Shown here: piece by piece, positions 8,469 to 18,403 of the stretch
How positions within the stretch are numbered: the stretch's first letter is position 1
Layout: every line of letters begins with the position of its first letter
Assembly: GCA_030603695.1 (NCBI GenBank)
Contig: JAUVXF010000001.1
Coordinates: 236,638-300,637, forward strand
DNA length: 64,000 nt
Direction of reading: 5' to 3'
DNA from: Natronohydrobacter sp.
Lineage (GTDB): Bacteria; Pseudomonadota; Alphaproteobacteria; Rhodobacterales; Rhodobacteraceae
The notes under the pieces: model-generated
The model's input: only the letters and a program-made list of their open reading frames with translations
What the model was told of the DNA's origin: nothing
Database searches by the model: none
Translations under genes and position numbers: made by a program

Positions 8469-9959
8469 ATGATTTCACTAAATGCGTATCGCGCGCAGTG
8501 GTTTGCCAATCCGCGCGGTGATCTGATTTCGGGGCTGGTTGTTGCACTTGCGCTTATTCCCGAAGCGATTGCCTTTTCCCTTATCGCGGGGGTTGATCCC
8601 AAAGTGGGGCTATATGCCAGCTTTTCCATTGCGGTTCTGATTGCGTTTACGGGTGGCAGGCCGGGGATGATATCGGCGGCCACTGCCGCCACGGCTGTGC
8701 TGATGGTGACGCTGGTGCGCGATTACGGGCTGGAATATCTGCTTGCCGCCACAGTGCTGGCGGGGCTGTTGCAGATCGGGGCGGGGCTGCTGAAGCTGGG
8801 CTTTGTGATGCGCTATGTCTCTAAATCCGTGATGACGGGGTTTGTGAATGCGCTGGCCATCCTGATCTTTCTGGCGCAGCTGCCCGAACTCGATCCGCGC
8901 GAGGTGCCATTTATCACGTATGTTCTGGTGGCTGTGGGTTTGGGGATCATCTATGGCCTGCCCTTGCTGACAAAGGCCATCCCCTCGCCCTTGGTGACAA
9001 TCGTGGTGCTGACGATTGTTGTGATCGCGCTGGGGCTGGATGTGCGCACCGTGGGCGATATGGGCGAATTGCCCGATACTTTGCCCGTATTCCTGATCCC
9101 GAACATCCCGCTTACCTTTGAAACGCTGATGATCATTCTGCCCTATTCGATGGCGATTGCTGTGGTTGGCCTGCTGGAAAGCCTGATGACCCAGAATATC
9201 GTGGATGATCTGACCGACACGCGCTCTGACCGCAATCAGGAATGTATCGGACAGGGGATTTCCAACACCGCCACAGGCTTTATTGGTGGCATGGCGGGCT
9301 GTGCGATGATCGGGCAAAGCATTATCAACATCAAATCCGGCGGGCGGGGGCGGTTGTCGTGCTTTGCGGCGGGCGTGTATCTGCTGTTCCTGATTCTGGT
9401 GCTGGGTGATCTTGTCAAACAAATTCCCATGGCGGCGCTGGTGGCTGTTATGATCATGGTATCTATCGGCACATTTTCGTGGTCATCCATCACGGCGCTG
9501 AAAACGCATCCGCGTTCCAGTTCCATCGTGATGATCGCAACTGTGGTGACAGTGGTTTACACCCATAACCTTGCCATCGGCGTGCTAGTGGGGGTGCTGC
9601 TGTCTGGCATTTTCTTTGCCGGCAAGATTGCGCAGCTATTCACCATGCGCAGCGAGATTTCCAAAGATGGGCGCACCCGCACCTATACTGTGGAAGGCCA
9701 GCTATTCTATGGCTCGGTAGAGGATTTCATGGCTGCGTTCGATTTCCGCGAAACGCTGGACAAGGTGATCATAGATATCAGCCGCGCGCATATCTGGGAT
9801 ATCTCTGCGGTGCAGGCGCTGGATATGGCCATCCTGAAATTCCGCCGCGATGGCGCCGAGGTGGATGTGATTGGCATGAATGCCGCCTCTGAAACCATCG
9901 TTGACAAGCTGGCCATCCATGACAAGCCGGGCGCGATGGACAAACTGCTGTCGCATTGA
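8469..9959 (+). CDS. SulP-family inorganic anion (sulfate/bicarbonate) transporter with STAS domain
   Basis: A 496-residue inner-membrane SLC26/SulP transporter. The first 400 residues are hydrophobic with the SulP signature ([33 protein letters not shown]). The C-terminus (about residues 410-496) is a cytoplasmic STAS domain ([38 protein letters not shown]). The start at 8469 has AGGGA eight bases upstream and fits the domain; the ORF track start at 8418 lies inside the structured leader. The universal stress protein gene follows after 14 bp, so the two form an operon. Sulfate, bicarbonate or another anion are all possible substrates. Confidence 0.92.
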   Translation: MISLNAYRAQWFANPRGDLISGLVVALALIPEAIAFSLIAGVDPKVGLYASFSIAVLIAFTGGRPGMISAATAATAVLMVTLVRDYGLEYLLAATVLAGLLQIGAGLLKLGFVMRYVSKSVMTGFVNALAILIFLAQLPELDPREVPFITYVLVAVGLGIIYGLPLLTKAIPSPLVTIVVLTIVVIALGLDVRTVGDMGELPDTLPVFLIPNIPLTFETLMIILPYSMAIAVVGLLESLMTQNIVDDLTDTRSDRNQECIGQGISNTATGFIGGMAGCAMIGQSIINIKSGGRGRLSCFAAGVYLLFLILVLGDLVKQIPMAALVAVMIMVSIGTFSWSSITALKTHPRSSSIVMIATVVTVVYTHNLAIGVLVGVLLSGIFFAGKIAQLFTMRSEISKDGRTRTYTVEGQLFYGSVEDFMAAFDFRETLDKVIIDISRAHIWDISAVQALDMAILKFRRDGAEVDVIGMNAASETIVDKLAIHDKPGAMDKLLSH

Positions 9960-9973
9960 AGGGGGGCAAGACC

Positions 9974-10837
9974 ATGACAGAACACCCGCAAAAGATTGTG
10001 GCCCTTGTGGATGGCTCCATCTATTCCGCCAGTCTGTGCGAGCATGCGGCGTGGGTGTCGCAGCGCACCGATGCGCCGGTGGAAGTGATGCATGTGCTTG
10101 GCCGCCGCGATGCACCCGACAGGGCAGATTTTTCCGGCACGATTGCGCTGGGCGCGCGCTCTGCCCTGCTGGAAGAATTGGCCACGCTGGATGCCGCGCG
10201 CGCCAAGCTTGTCAGCCAGCGGGGCCGCGCCATTTTGGAAGATGCCCGCGCCATTCTGGACAAGGCTGGCGTGACAGAGATTAGCACCCGCCTGCGCCAA
10301 GGTGATATTGTAGAGGCGATTTCCGAGATAGAAGCAGATGCGCGCCTTATCATGATCGGCAAGCGCGGAGAGGCTGCGGATTTCGCCAAGGGCCATCTGG
10401 GTTCTAATCTGGAACGGATTATCCGCGCCAGCCGCAAGCCGGTTTTCGTGGCCGCGCGCGCGTTCAAGCCTATTTCGCGGGTGCTGGTGGCCTATGATGG
10501 CGGTGTGTCTGCCATGAAAGCGGTGGATCACATCGCGCGCAGCCCGCTATTTGCGGGGTTGGCTGTGCATGTGGCCACAGTGGGCAGCGCCACGCCAGAG
10601 GTGAAAAAGGGGCTGGAAAATGCCCAAGCGCTTTTGCAGGGTGCGGGGCTGGAGGTGGAAACCTCTATCCTGCCCGGCCAGCCCGAAACCGCCCTGAGCA
10701 AGCTGATAGAGGACGCGCAAATAGATCTGCTGGTGATGGGCGCTTATGGGCATTCGCGCATTCGCAGCCTGATTATCGGCTCTACTACCACGGCCATGAT
10801 CCAATCTTGCAAGGTTCCTGTGGTGCTGATGCGCTAG
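9974..10837 (+). CDS. Universal stress protein with two tandem UspA domains
   Basis: A 287-residue cytoplasmic protein made of two UspA repeats. The second half carries the ATP-binding pattern G-x2-G-x9-G-S as GAYGHSRIRSLIIGST, and the first half has a looser GKRGEAADFAKGHLGS. ATP-binding Usp proteins are linked to starvation and energy-stress responses. The ATG at 9974 is preferred over 9956 because AGGGGGG lies seven bases before it. It directly follows sulP, so the transporter may be under Usp control or simply co-expressed under the same leader RNA; a SulP-Usp pair is an association I recall for this group. Confidence 0.9.
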   Translation: MTEHPQKIVALVDGSIYSASLCEHAAWVSQRTDAPVEVMHVLGRRDAPDRADFSGTIALGARSALLEELATLDAARAKLVSQRGRAILEDARAILDKAGVTEISTRLRQGDIVEAISEIEADARLIMIGKRGEAADFAKGHLGSNLERIIRASRKPVFVAARAFKPISRVLVAYDGGVSAMKAVDHIARSPLFAGLAVHVATVGSATPEVKKGLENAQALLQGAGLEVETSILPGQPETALSKLIEDAQIDLLVMGAYGHSRIRSLIIGSTTTAMIQSCKVPVVLMR

Positions 10838-10892
10838 GGCGCTGCGCGTAGGATAAGGGCGCCAAGGGTTTTGAAGGAGCGCCAAGCGCGCA

Positions 10893-11051
10893 ATCAAGGG
10901 CTTTAGCCCGCCGCGCATCGCCGGGCCGCCGCCCGGCACGGCGATTTGGCTGCAACCTGCGCATAGCTTCAGTTTCGTTCGGACTTTGCCGCCATAAAGC
11001 GCTTAGCCTCAACGCCAGATCGCCGCACCGCGGCCCAGCGCTGCGCGGCTT
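10893..11051 (+). repeat. Dispersed intergenic repeat, copy A
   Basis: About 143 bp (10908-11050) are repeated 259 bp downstream as copy B with only two visible mismatches. The unit contains a GC-rich inverted pair (GCCGGGCCGCCGCCCGGC), the block TTCAGTTTCGTTCGGACTT, and ends in CCAGCGCTGCGCGGCTT. Related copies lie at 15.5, 25.7 and 41.4 kb. The repeat lies between the stop of the universal stress gene and the stop of putR. The rest of the 10838-11350 gap shows no gene. Confidence 0.9.
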
Positions 11052-11150
11052 GTCTTTCTGCTCCGTCATTGGCGAAGGGCTGGATATCATGTGCAGGGTG
11101 GCGGGCGGATTTGTGGGGTGGCGCATCGCTTGGCCCCCTCACCAGGCGCG

Positions 11151-11310
11151 GGGTCAAGGCCGAAGGCCGCCGCGCATCGCCGGGCCGCCCCCCGGCACGG
11201 CGATTTGGCTGCACCCTGCGCATAGCTTCAGTTTCGTTCGGACTTTGCCGCCATAAAGCGCTTAGCCTCAACGCCAGATCGCCGCACCGCGGCCCAGCGC
11301 TGCGCGGCTT
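11151..11310 (+). repeat. Dispersed intergenic repeat, copy B
   Basis: Direct repeat of copy A in the same orientation (aligned core 11167-11309). The few differences are single bases within CCGCC[G/C]CCCGG and CTGCA[A/C]CCTG. It ends about 40 bp before the putR stop. Near identity between A and B but weaker similarity to the other copies points to a recent local duplication or conversion. Confidence 0.9.
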
Positions 11311-11350
11311 TGCGAATCTCCCCGCACCCCAAGGTGCGGGGCAAGCGCCG

Positions 11351-11821
11351 TTAGAATACGGGTTGCGTGCCGGTTTCTTTCACCGCTTCCATCACCACAT
11401 GCGTAGAGGTGGAGGTGATATGCGGCAGGCCAGAGATATGTTCGGCCAGCACCCGACGGTAAGAGGCTATATCGCGGCTGCGCACCTTCAGCAGGTAATC
11501 AAACGACCCCGCAATCAGGTGGCATTCCTCTATTTCCGGCACATTGCGCACAGCGGCATTGAACGCACGCAAGGCCATTTCCCGCGTATCGGATAATTTG
11601 ATCTCGACAAAGGCGATATGAGATGCGTCTATCTGGGTGGGATCAATCAGCGCGCGATAGCCGATAATCACGCCTTCCGCTTCCAGCCGCCGCAACCGGG
11701 CCTGTGTGGGCGATTTTGTCAGCCCGATTCGGTTGGCCAGTTCGGTAACACTCACGCGGCCATCTATGGCCAACTGGCGCAAGATTGCGTGATCGAAACT
11801 ATCCATGTGGAACTGGGCCAT
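11351..11821 (-). CDS. putR: Lrp/AsnC-family regulator of proline use (PutR)
   Basis: A 156-residue feast/famine regulator. The N-terminal winged helix is visible as SVTELANRIGLTKSPTQARLRRLEAEGVI (about residues 22-50), followed by a RAM ligand domain (CHLIAGSFDYLLKVRSRD). The gene is divergent from putA, and in Rhodobacter capsulatus PutR of this family activates putA with proline as signal, so the name rests on family plus position. The start at 11821 has AGGAAA just upstream; the ORF track start at 11935 would run across the promoter region. An AT-rich palindrome at 11860-11876 is the likely binding site. The gene ends next to repeat copy B. Confidence 0.9.
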   Translation of the reverse strand: MAQFHMDSFDHAILRQLAIDGRVSVTELANRIGLTKSPTQARLRRLEAEGVIIGYRALIDPTQIDASHIAFVEIKLSDTREMALRAFNAAVRNVPEIEECHLIAGSFDYLLKVRSRDIASYRRVLAEHISGLPHITSTSTHVVMEAVKETGTQPVF

Positions 11822-11859
11822 TTTCCTGCCTTTATTAAGTTGGCTAGTCATATTGGCTG

Positions 11860-11876
11860 TTATTTTAGCAAAATAA
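11860..11876. promoter_or_regulatory. AT-rich palindrome in putR-putA intergenic region, likely PutR operator
   Basis: TTATTTT-AGC-AAAATAA, perfect 7-bp arms around a 3-bp centre, in the 114-bp gap between the divergent putR and putA starts. Lrp/AsnC proteins favour AT-rich imperfect palindromes, so this is the best operator candidate by position; binding is inferred. Confidence 0.55.
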
Positions 11877-11935
11877 GGCAGAATGCAACTGCAATTTCTG
11901 CGATTATCGGCGTATCTTCCTGTAGGGGTTTGCAT

Positions 11936-14900
11936 ATGTCACACGCGCCGTTTCCACCCGTTCCCACCAGCATCACCCATCACAGTTTGCGCGATGAGGG
12001 GGCATGTGTGGATTGGGCCATAGATCACGCCGCGTTGTCCGATATGGCGCGCGCCCAGATCACCGCACAGGCCGCGCAGCTGGTGCAAGATATCCGCAAA
12101 AGCGATTCGCCTGGGCTGATGGAAGTGTTTCTGGCCGAATATGGCCTGTCCACCGAAGAGGGGATTGCGCTGATGTGTCTGGCCGAAGCGCTGTTGCGCG
12201 TGCCCGATGCCGCCACGATGGATGAATTGATCGAAGACAAGATCGCGCCCTCGGATTGGGGGCGGCATTTGGGCAAATCCTCGTCCAGCCTTGTCAATGC
12301 CTCTACCTGGGCCTTGCTGCTGACAGGGCGGGTGCTGGATGAACGCGGCGCAAGTGCGGCGCATCTGCTGCGGGGCGCCATCAAGCGGCTGGGAGAGCCT
12401 GTTATCCGCACCGCCATAGGCCGCGCCATGAAAGAGATGGGCCGCCAATTCGTGCTGGGAGAGACGATTGACAAAGCCATGACCCGCGCCGCCACGCTGG
12501 AAGCGCGTGGCTATAGCTATTCCTACGATATGCTGGGCGAAGCCGCGCGCACCATGGCCGATGCAGACCGCTATCATACGGCCTATGGGCGGGCCATTCG
12601 CGCCATCGGCGCGCGGGCCAGTGGCAATGACATTCGCAGCAATCCGGGTATTTCGGTCAAACTCTCGGCGCTGCACCCGCGCTATGAACTGGCCAAGCGC
12701 GACCGCGTGATGCGCGAGCTTGTGCCGCGCCTGCGCCAATTGGCGCGGCTGGCCTGCGGGCTGGGGCTGGGCTTTAACATCGATGCCGAAGAGGCCGACC
12801 GCCTTGCCCTGTCGTTAGAGGTGATTGGTGCGGTGCTGGCCGATCCTGCGCTGGAAGGCTGGGACGGGTTTGGCGTGGTGGTGCAAGCCTACGGGCCGCG
12901 CGCGGGTGATGTGATAGACTGGCTGGCCACGACCGCCACAGCGCTGGATCGCAAGCTGATGGTGCGGCTGGTGAAAGGGGCCTATTGGGATACCGAAATA
13001 AAGCGCGCGCAGGTGCTGGGGCTGAAGGGCTTTCCCGTGCTGACGCAAAAAGCCGCGACCGATGCAAATTACATAGCCAATGCGCGGAAATTGCTGGCCG
13101 CGCGTGCCCGGATATATCCGCAATTTGCCACCCATAACGCCCATACTGTAGCCGCCATCCTGCATCTGGCCGAAGAAATGGGCGCAGGCGCGCTGGAATA
13201 TGAATTCCAGCGCCTGCATGGCATGGGCGAGAAATTGCACGATCTGGTGCTTGCTGCCAATGGCACGCGCTGCCGGATTTATGCCCCTGTGGGCGCGCAT
13301 AAGGATTTGCTGGCCTATCTGGTGCGGCGGCTGTTGGAGAATGGGGCCAATTCATCCTTTGTGAACCAGATTGTAGATGCCGCCGTGCCGCCGGAACAGG
13401 TGGCCGCCTGCCCCTTTGGCGTGCTGGAGGGCATGGCGCGGGGGCGCAACCCGAAACTGGCCACAGGGCCGGAACTGTTTGGCCCGGCGCGGCGCAATGC
13501 GCGCGGCTGGGATCTGGCCTGCGCGCATGATCTGGACGAAATCGCCACCGCCCGCGCGCCCTTTGCCCGCGCCACCTTTACCGCCGGGCCGTTGCTGGCC
13601 AGCGCGCCACAGGGCGGGGCCGCGTATCAGGCCCATAACCCCGCCAACCCGCAAGATGGTTTGGGCCGGGTTGTGACGGCCTCTGGCGCAGATATCGCGG
13701 CGGCCCTGGGTGCTGCAACCCCGTGGCAGGCCACGGCGCAGGCCCGCGCCGAAGCCTTGTTGCGCGCCGCTGATCTGTATGAGCAGAATTTCGGGCAATT
13801 CTTTGCCCTTTTGGCGCGCGAGGCGGGCAAAACCCAGGCCGATGCCGTGGGAGAATTGCGCGAGGCTGTGGATTTCCTGCGCTACTATGCCGGGCAGGCG
13901 CACAGCCTGCGCACGCCCGCGCGCGGCATATTCACCTGTATCAGCCCTTGGAATTTTCCGCTGGCGATTTTCACAGGCCAGATTGCGGGGGCCTTGGCTG
14001 CGGGCAATGGCGTGCTGGCCAAACCGGCCGAACAAACCCCGATGATCGCCCATCTTGCCACGCAGCTTTTGCATGAAGCGGGCGTGCCGCGTGCGGTGTT
14101 GCAGCTTTTGCCGGGGCCGGGGCCAGAGGTGGGGGCGGCGCTGACATCGGATAGCCGGGTGGCGGGCGTGGCCTTTACCGGCTCTACTGCTACGGCGCTG
14201 CGCATCCGGCGCAACATGGCGCAGCATCTGGCCCCCGGCGCGCCGCTGATTGCCGAAACGGGGGGCTTGAATGCGATGGTGGTGGATAGCACCGCCCTGC
14301 CCGAACAGGCGGTGCGCGATGTGCTGGCCTCTGCGTTCCAATCGGCGGGGCAGCGCTGTTCGGCGCTGCGCTGTCTTTATGTGCAAGAAGATATCGCGGC
14401 AGATTTTCAGCAGATGCTGTTTGGCGCAATGGATGAATTGGCCTTGGGTGATCCGTGGCATTTGCACACTGATATTGGCCCGGTCATAGATACAACCGCG
14501 CGCGACCAGATTGCCGCGTATGTGGCGGCGGCGCGGGCCGAAGGGCGCGTGCTGCATGAACTGCCCATACCGGAGGGCGGCACATTCATTGCCCCTGTCG
14601 TGATTGCCGTGCCCGGAATCGCGGCGCTGGAGCGCGAGGTTTTTGGCCCTGTGCTGCATCTGGCCACCTACCGCGCCGCCGATCTGGACAAGGTATTGGC
14701 GGCGGTGAATGCCACGGGCTACGGGCTGACATTTGGCTTGCATACCCGGATTGATACCCGCGTGCAGCATGTGTTCGAGAGGGTGGAAGCGGGGAATTTC
14801 TATGTCAACCGTAACCAGATTGGCGCGGTTGTGGGCAGCCAGCCTTTTGGCGGCGAAGGGCTGTCCGGCACTGGCCCCAAAGCGGGTGGGCCGCAGTATC

Positions 14901-15319
14901 TGGCGCGGTTTACCCTGCCGGATGGGGCGGCGGGGCCGTTGCCCGCCGTTCAGGATATGCCGGGGCCAACGGGCGAATCGAACCGCCTGCACCGCAGCGC
15001 CCGCTCGCCGCTGTTGTGCCTTGGGCCGGGGGCAGAGCAGGCACAGGCGCAGGCGCGCGCTGTGCGCGCCCTGGGCGGTGTGGCGCTGGTGGCAGAGGAT
15101 TTGCCCGCGCGGCTGGAGGGGATTGGCGGGGTGCTGTTCTGGGGCGAAGAGGGCGCGGCACGCGCCCTTGTCCAGCGCCTTGCCGCCCATGATGGCCCGA
15201 TCCTGCCCCTGATCACCGGGCAGCCCGATGCGGCTCATGTGATGCTGGAGCGTCATCTTTGCGTGGATACCACGGCATCTGGCGGCAATGCGCAACTATT
15301 GGCGGCGATGGGGGCATAA
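11936..15319 (+). CDS. putA: Bifunctional proline dehydrogenase / glutamate-semialdehyde dehydrogenase
   Basis: Oxidises proline to glutamate in two steps on one polypeptide (FAD then NAD). It has 1127 residues. The PRODH barrel spans roughly residues 180-480 (VKGAYWDTEIKRAQ). The aldehyde dehydrogenase domain covers about 560-1010, with AETGGLNAMVVDST (catalytic Glu) and FQSAGQRCSALRCLYV (catalytic Cys). The last about 100 residues end in ERHLCVDTTASGGNAQLL, the C-terminal domain motif of type B PutA. There is no ribbon-helix-helix DNA-binding domain as in the 1320-residue E. coli protein, so control must come from PutR. The ATG at 11936 has AGGGG upstream; the longer ORF from 11618 overlaps putR. 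Confidence 0.97.
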   Translation: MSHAPFPPVPTSITHHSLRDEGACVDWAIDHAALSDMARAQITAQAAQLVQDIRKSDSPGLMEVFLAEYGLSTEEGIALMCLAEALLRVPDAATMDELIEDKIAPSDWGRHLGKSSSSLVNASTWALLLTGRVLDERGASAAHLLRGAIKRLGEPVIRTAIGRAMKEMGRQFVLGETIDKAMTRAATLEARGYSYSYDMLGEAARTMADADRYHTAYGRAIRAIGARASGNDIRSNPGISVKLSALHPRYELAKRDRVMRELVPRLRQLARLACGLGLGFNIDAEEADRLALSLEVIGAVLADPALEGWDGFGVVVQAYGPRAGDVIDWLATTATALDRKLMVRLVKGAYWDTEIKRAQVLGLKGFPVLTQKAATDANYIANARKLLAARARIYPQFATHNAHTVAAILHLAEEMGAGALEYEFQRLHGMGEKLHDLVLAANGTRCRIYAPVGAHKDLLAYLVRRLLENGANSSFVNQIVDAAVPPEQVAACPFGVLEGMARGRNPKLATGPELFGPARRNARGWDLACAHDLDEIATARAPFARATFTAGPLLASAPQGGAAYQAHNPANPQDGLGRVVTASGADIAAALGAATPWQATAQARAEALLRAADLYEQNFGQFFALLAREAGKTQADAVGELREAVDFLRYYAGQAHSLRTPARGIFTCISPWNFPLAIFTGQIAGALAAGNGVLAKPAEQTPMIAHLATQLLHEAGVPRAVLQLLPGPGPEVGAALTSDSRVAGVAFTGSTATALRIRRNMAQHLAPGAPLIAETGGLNAMVVDSTALPEQAVRDVLASAFQSAGQRCSALRCLYVQEDIAADFQQMLFGAMDELALGDPWHLHTDIGPVIDTTARDQIAAYVAAARAEGRVLHELPIPEGGTFIAPVVIAVPGIAALEREVFGPVLHLATYRAADLDKVLAAVNATGYGLTFGLHTRIDTRVQHVFERVEAGNFYVNRNQIGAVVGSQPFGGEGLSGTGPKAGGPQYLARFTLPDGAAGPLPAVQDMPGPTGESNRLHRSARSPLLCLGPGAEQAQAQARAVRALGGVALVAEDLPARLEGIGGVLFWGEEGAARALVQRLAAHDGPILPLITGQPDAAHVMLERHLCVDTTASGGNAQLLAAMGA

Positions 15320-15481
15320 GCACAAAAGCGGGAACAGGTTTGGGCATAGCGATGCGCCGCGCACAGGGTGGATTAGGTCGCGTGGGCGCGACTGAACACA
15401 ACACGCGCTGATTTTCTGTGTTTTGCGCAATAAACAAAAGGGCAGGTTTGAGCGGTTAGGGGATATTCGGGGAGTGCGCTG

Positions 15482-15650
15482 AGCCGCGCATTGCTGGGCC
15501 GCGGTGCGGCGATCCACCCTTGAGGCTATGTCACTTTATGGCGGCCAAATCCGCGCGAAACTCAGGCTATGCGCTGGTTGCAGCCAAATCGCCGTGCCGG
15601 GGGGCGGCCCGGCGATGCGCGGCGGGCTTCGCCCTTGATTCCGCGCAGGG
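15482..15650 (-). repeat. Dispersed intergenic repeat, copy C (inverted)
   Basis: Reverse-complement relative of copies A and B: it shares CAGCCAAATCGCCGTGCCGG, the GGGGCGGCCCGGCGATGCGC block and GCCGCGCAnTGCTGGGCCGCGG. It sits between the convergent putA and ispG stops. No gene is visible in the rest of the 15320-15737 gap. Confidence 0.85.
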
Positions 15651-15737
15651 CAATCAGCTCTGACCGTCCCCACCCCCCTGCATTACTGCCCTTCAGGCCA
15701 GACCCTTCGCGCAGGTGGCAGCCATGCGCCGCCCCGC

Positions 15738-16868
15738 CTATTCGGCGGCCTGCCCTTGGGCGGCTTCTGCCTCTATCTGCGCGGCGCGGCGTTCCACCTG
15801 TTCCACGATATGTTCCACCATATCGGCATTGCTTAGCTTGTGGCTTTGTTTGCCTGCCAGATAGACCATCCCGCTCCCCGCCCCGCCGCCGGTAAAGCCG
15901 ATATCTGTCATCAGCGCCTCTCCCGGCCCATTCACAACACAGCCGATGATCGAGAGGCTCATGGGGGTTTTGATATGGGCCAGACGTTCTTCCAGCAAGG
16001 CCACGGTTTTGATCACATCAAAGCCCTGCCGCGCGCAAGAGGGGCAAGAGATGATATTCACCCCCCGATGGCGCAGGCCAAGGGATTTCAAAATCTCATA
16101 GCCGATTTTCACCTCTTCCACCGGATCGGCCGATAGTGACACGCGGATTGTATCGCCAATCCCCATCCAAAGCAGATTGCCAAGGCCAATGGCGGATTTC
16201 ACAGTGCCTGAAATCATGCCCCCGGCCTCTGTAATGCCCAGATGGATGGGGGCATCCGTGGCCTCTGCCAGCCCCATATAGGCGGCAGAGGCAAGAAACA
16301 CGTCAGAGGCTTTCACGCTGATCTTGAATTCGTGGAAATCATTATCCTGCAAGATGCGGATATGATCGAGGCCGGATTCGATCATGGCATCGGGGCAAGG
16401 CTCTCCGTATTTCTCCAGCAAATGCCGCTCCAACGATCCCGCATTCACCCCGATACGGATAGAACAACCATGATCGCGCGCGGCTTTGATTACCTCGCGC
16501 ACGCGGGCGGCATCGCCAATATTGCCGGGGTTGATGCGCAGGCAGGCGGCGCCAGCCTCTGCGGCCTCTATCGCGCGTTTGTAGTGGAAATGAATATCGG
16601 CCACGATGGGCACAGGGCTTTCCCGCACCACCTCGCGCAGGGCGCGGCTGGCATCTGTATCGGGAACCGAGACGCGCACAATATCCGCGCCCGCCTCTGC
16701 GCAGGCCAGAACCTGACGGATGGTTGCAGGCGCATCGCCGCTATCGGTGTTGGTCATGGTCTGCACCGAGATTGGCGCATCGCCCCCGACAGGCACTTTG
16801 CCCACCATGATCTGTCGCGATTTGCGCCGGGTGATGTTGCGCCATGGGCGGATATGGTTGTGATCCAT
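15738..16868 (-). CDS. ispG: 4-hydroxy-3-methylbut-2-enyl-diphosphate synthase (flavodoxin)
   Basis: The [4Fe-4S] enzyme of the non-mevalonate isoprenoid pathway, converting MEcPP to HMBPP. It has 376 residues, the usual length of the bacterial enzyme. It begins with [30 protein letters not shown]. The C-terminal cluster-binding part shows cysteines in [12 protein letters not shown] and [10 protein letters not shown]. The C-terminus is Ala/Glu-rich, as in relatives. The start ATG at 16868 is followed by [12 protein letters not shown]. It is downstream of rodZ on the same strand, but a terminator at about 17000-17030 separates them, so it likely has its own promoter in 16869-17000. Confidence 0.97.
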   Translation of the reverse strand: MDHNHIRPWRNITRRKSRQIMVGKVPVGGDAPISVQTMTNTDSGDAPATIRQVLACAEAGADIVRVSVPDTDASRALREVVRESPVPIVADIHFHYKRAIEAAEAGAACLRINPGNIGDAARVREVIKAARDHGCSIRIGVNAGSLERHLLEKYGEPCPDAMIESGLDHIRILQDNDFHEFKISVKASDVFLASAAYMGLAEATDAPIHLGITEAGGMISGTVKSAIGLGNLLWMGIGDTIRVSLSADPVEEVKIGYEILKSLGLRHRGVNIISCPSCARQGFDVIKTVALLEERLAHIKTPMSLSIIGCVVNGPGEALMTDIGFTGGGAGSGMVYLAGKQSHKLSNADMVEHIVEQVERRAAQIEAEAAQGQAAE

Positions 16869-17001
16869 GCGTGACAGGCCCTTTCCTTATATTCCCAAGT
16901 TTACGCCATCGCCGGGGGTGCAGCAATGGGCGCGGCAGGCCCTTGCGCAGATTTCAGGGCAGCGCGCAGCCTTGGCGGCCCAGTGCCGGGGGGCGCAGAA
17001 T

Positions 17002-17030
17002 AAAAAACGCGCCACCTTTGGGGTGGCGCG
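17002..17030 (-). terminator. Rho-independent terminator after rodZ
   Basis: CGCGCCACC-TTTGG-GGTGGCGCG, a perfect 9-bp stem (17008-17016 with 17022-17030) with an AAAAAA run at 17002-17007 that reads as a U-tract on the minus strand. It lies 26 bp past the rodZ stop and before ispG. Confidence 0.93.
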
Positions 17031-17056
17031 GCGTGGGATTGGGTGTTTTGCCCTGT

Positions 17057-18277
17057 TTATTCGGTCATTTCCGCCACTGCGATAAAATCGCGCAGGGCCT
17101 GATCGTCATTCAGATTGGCCAGTTCAAACCGCTCTGCCACGGCATCTGCCGACAGGGCAATCTGATCCACCACCTGCGCGCCGGGCGCTGTGGGGCCAAA
17201 GGGCTGGCCATTGACCAGCAGATAGACAGACCCGGAATTGCCCGCGCGCAATGTGGCGGGCGCTTCGGTTTGGGGCACGGTATAGCGTTCACCTGCATTC
17301 AAAATCTGTTCAAACAGCACGGTCCCATCTGGCCCGCGCACGCGAATCCAGCTTGGGCGCACGGCCAGAACTTCCACCAAGGGGGGGCCATCTTCGGTTA
17401 CGCGAATTCCATCACCCAGAAAGGGGCCGCCCTCTGCCTCGGCCAGCGCCATTTCAATGGCAGAGCGAATGCCCGTGTCATCCGGCGCTTCGGCGCGCGG
17501 GTTGATGGCAGCAATCGGCCCGTCACGCGAAACGACAATGGGCGTTTCCAGCGCTTCGGCGCGATAATCACGCACCACGCCTTGCGCATTGGCGCTAAAG
17601 CCTGCGCCTTGGCCCCCAATCCGCAAGCCCGGATCTTCCACCGTTGCCATGCGCGGCGCTGCCCCGGCGATAACGGGATCAAGCTCTGCCATCACAGTGG
17701 GCGGTTGATCGGCGGGCGCAAGATTCACGCGCTGCACCTCTTGCAGCACCATCCAGCCGCCATAGCCCAGCCCCACCACCAGCGCCACCATCACCGCGAC
17801 AGAACCAAGCGCCACGGGATCAAGACGCCGCCAGAAGGGATCTGGATCATCTGCCAACCGGGTGCGTGACAGCAACCCTTCGGAAAAATCGCGGCTGGTA
17901 TTCAGATTGGCAGGCGTCTTTGGCAGGGTGCTGCTGCTGGTGCGCTGAAAATCTGTTGAAACGGCAAAACCCGTTTCCGCACAAAACTTTGCAAAAGACC
18001 AATCAGGATCCATGCCCAGATAGCGCGCATAGGATCGCACATATCCGGCAACAAAACTTGCAGCCTCGAATGCTGAAAGATCACCTGATTCGATTGCCGC
18101 GATATAGGTTGCCCGAATATGCAATTCTCTTTGCACATCCAGCAGGGACTTGCCCAAAGTCGCCCGCTCTCCGCGCATCAGATCACCCAGCCGGACTTCG
18201 AAATCATCGAAGCCTACCGCTGTGCTGTGCGATGCTTGTGGTTTATCTGCTCTGGCCTTGCCGCCAAACCATTTCAT
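17057..18277 (-). CDS. rodZ: RodZ-like HTH transmembrane protein (DUF4115)
   Basis: A 406-residue single-pass membrane protein similar to RodZ, which links MreB to the wall-elongation machinery. The N-terminal Xre-type helix-turn-helix spans about residues 25-95 (LGKSLLDVQRELHIRATYIAAIESGD). One membrane segment is near residues 155-180 (VALGSVAVMVALVVGLGYGGW). The periplasmic C-terminal DUF4115 domain is about residues 295-370 (PSWIRVRGPDGTVLFEQILNAGERYTVPQ). Next to ispG this is a common gene order in alphaproteobacteria. The name follows domain order; some relatives are annotated only as HTH proteins. A terminator follows the gene. Confidence 0.88.
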   Translation of the reverse strand: MKWFGGKARADKPQASHSTAVGFDDFEVRLGDLMRGERATLGKSLLDVQRELHIRATYIAAIESGDLSAFEAASFVAGYVRSYARYLGMDPDWSFAKFCAETGFAVSTDFQRTSSSTLPKTPANLNTSRDFSEGLLSRTRLADDPDPFWRRLDPVALGSVAVMVALVVGLGYGGWMVLQEVQRVNLAPADQPPTVMAELDPVIAGAAPRMATVEDPGLRIGGQGAGFSANAQGVVRDYRAEALETPIVVSRDGPIAAINPRAEAPDDTGIRSAIEMALAEAEGGPFLGDGIRVTEDGPPLVEVLAVRPSWIRVRGPDGTVLFEQILNAGERYTVPQTEAPATLRAGNSGSVYLLVNGQPFGPTAPGAQVVDQIALSADAVAERFELANLNDDQALRDFIAVAEMTE

Positions 18278-18403
18278 TGCCCGCCCCTTAGCCCGAAAAA
18301 CATAGCCCGAAAATCTTAATACCCGCCCGCAGTTTTTACATCTGCGTTACTGACACGAAAGACCATAACGGATTTCGCGGCGATTTGAAGGCTTAATAGT
18401 CTG

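Noticed and set aside
10785-11271. ORFs sharing the peptide RAGGRPGDARR on the minus strand, also at 15569 and 25653
   Set aside because: They are shadows of the dispersed DNA repeat: similar only inside the repeat, without ribosome sites, and running into different sequence on each side.
11151-11310. CRISPR-like appearance of two direct repeats
   Set aside because: Repeat units are about 143 bp with one spacer of about 116 bp, so this is a simple duplication and not a CRISPR array.
11618-11935. Upstream extension of the putA ORF
   Set aside because: It overlaps putR on the other strand and the AT-rich operator region; the family N-terminus starts at 11936.
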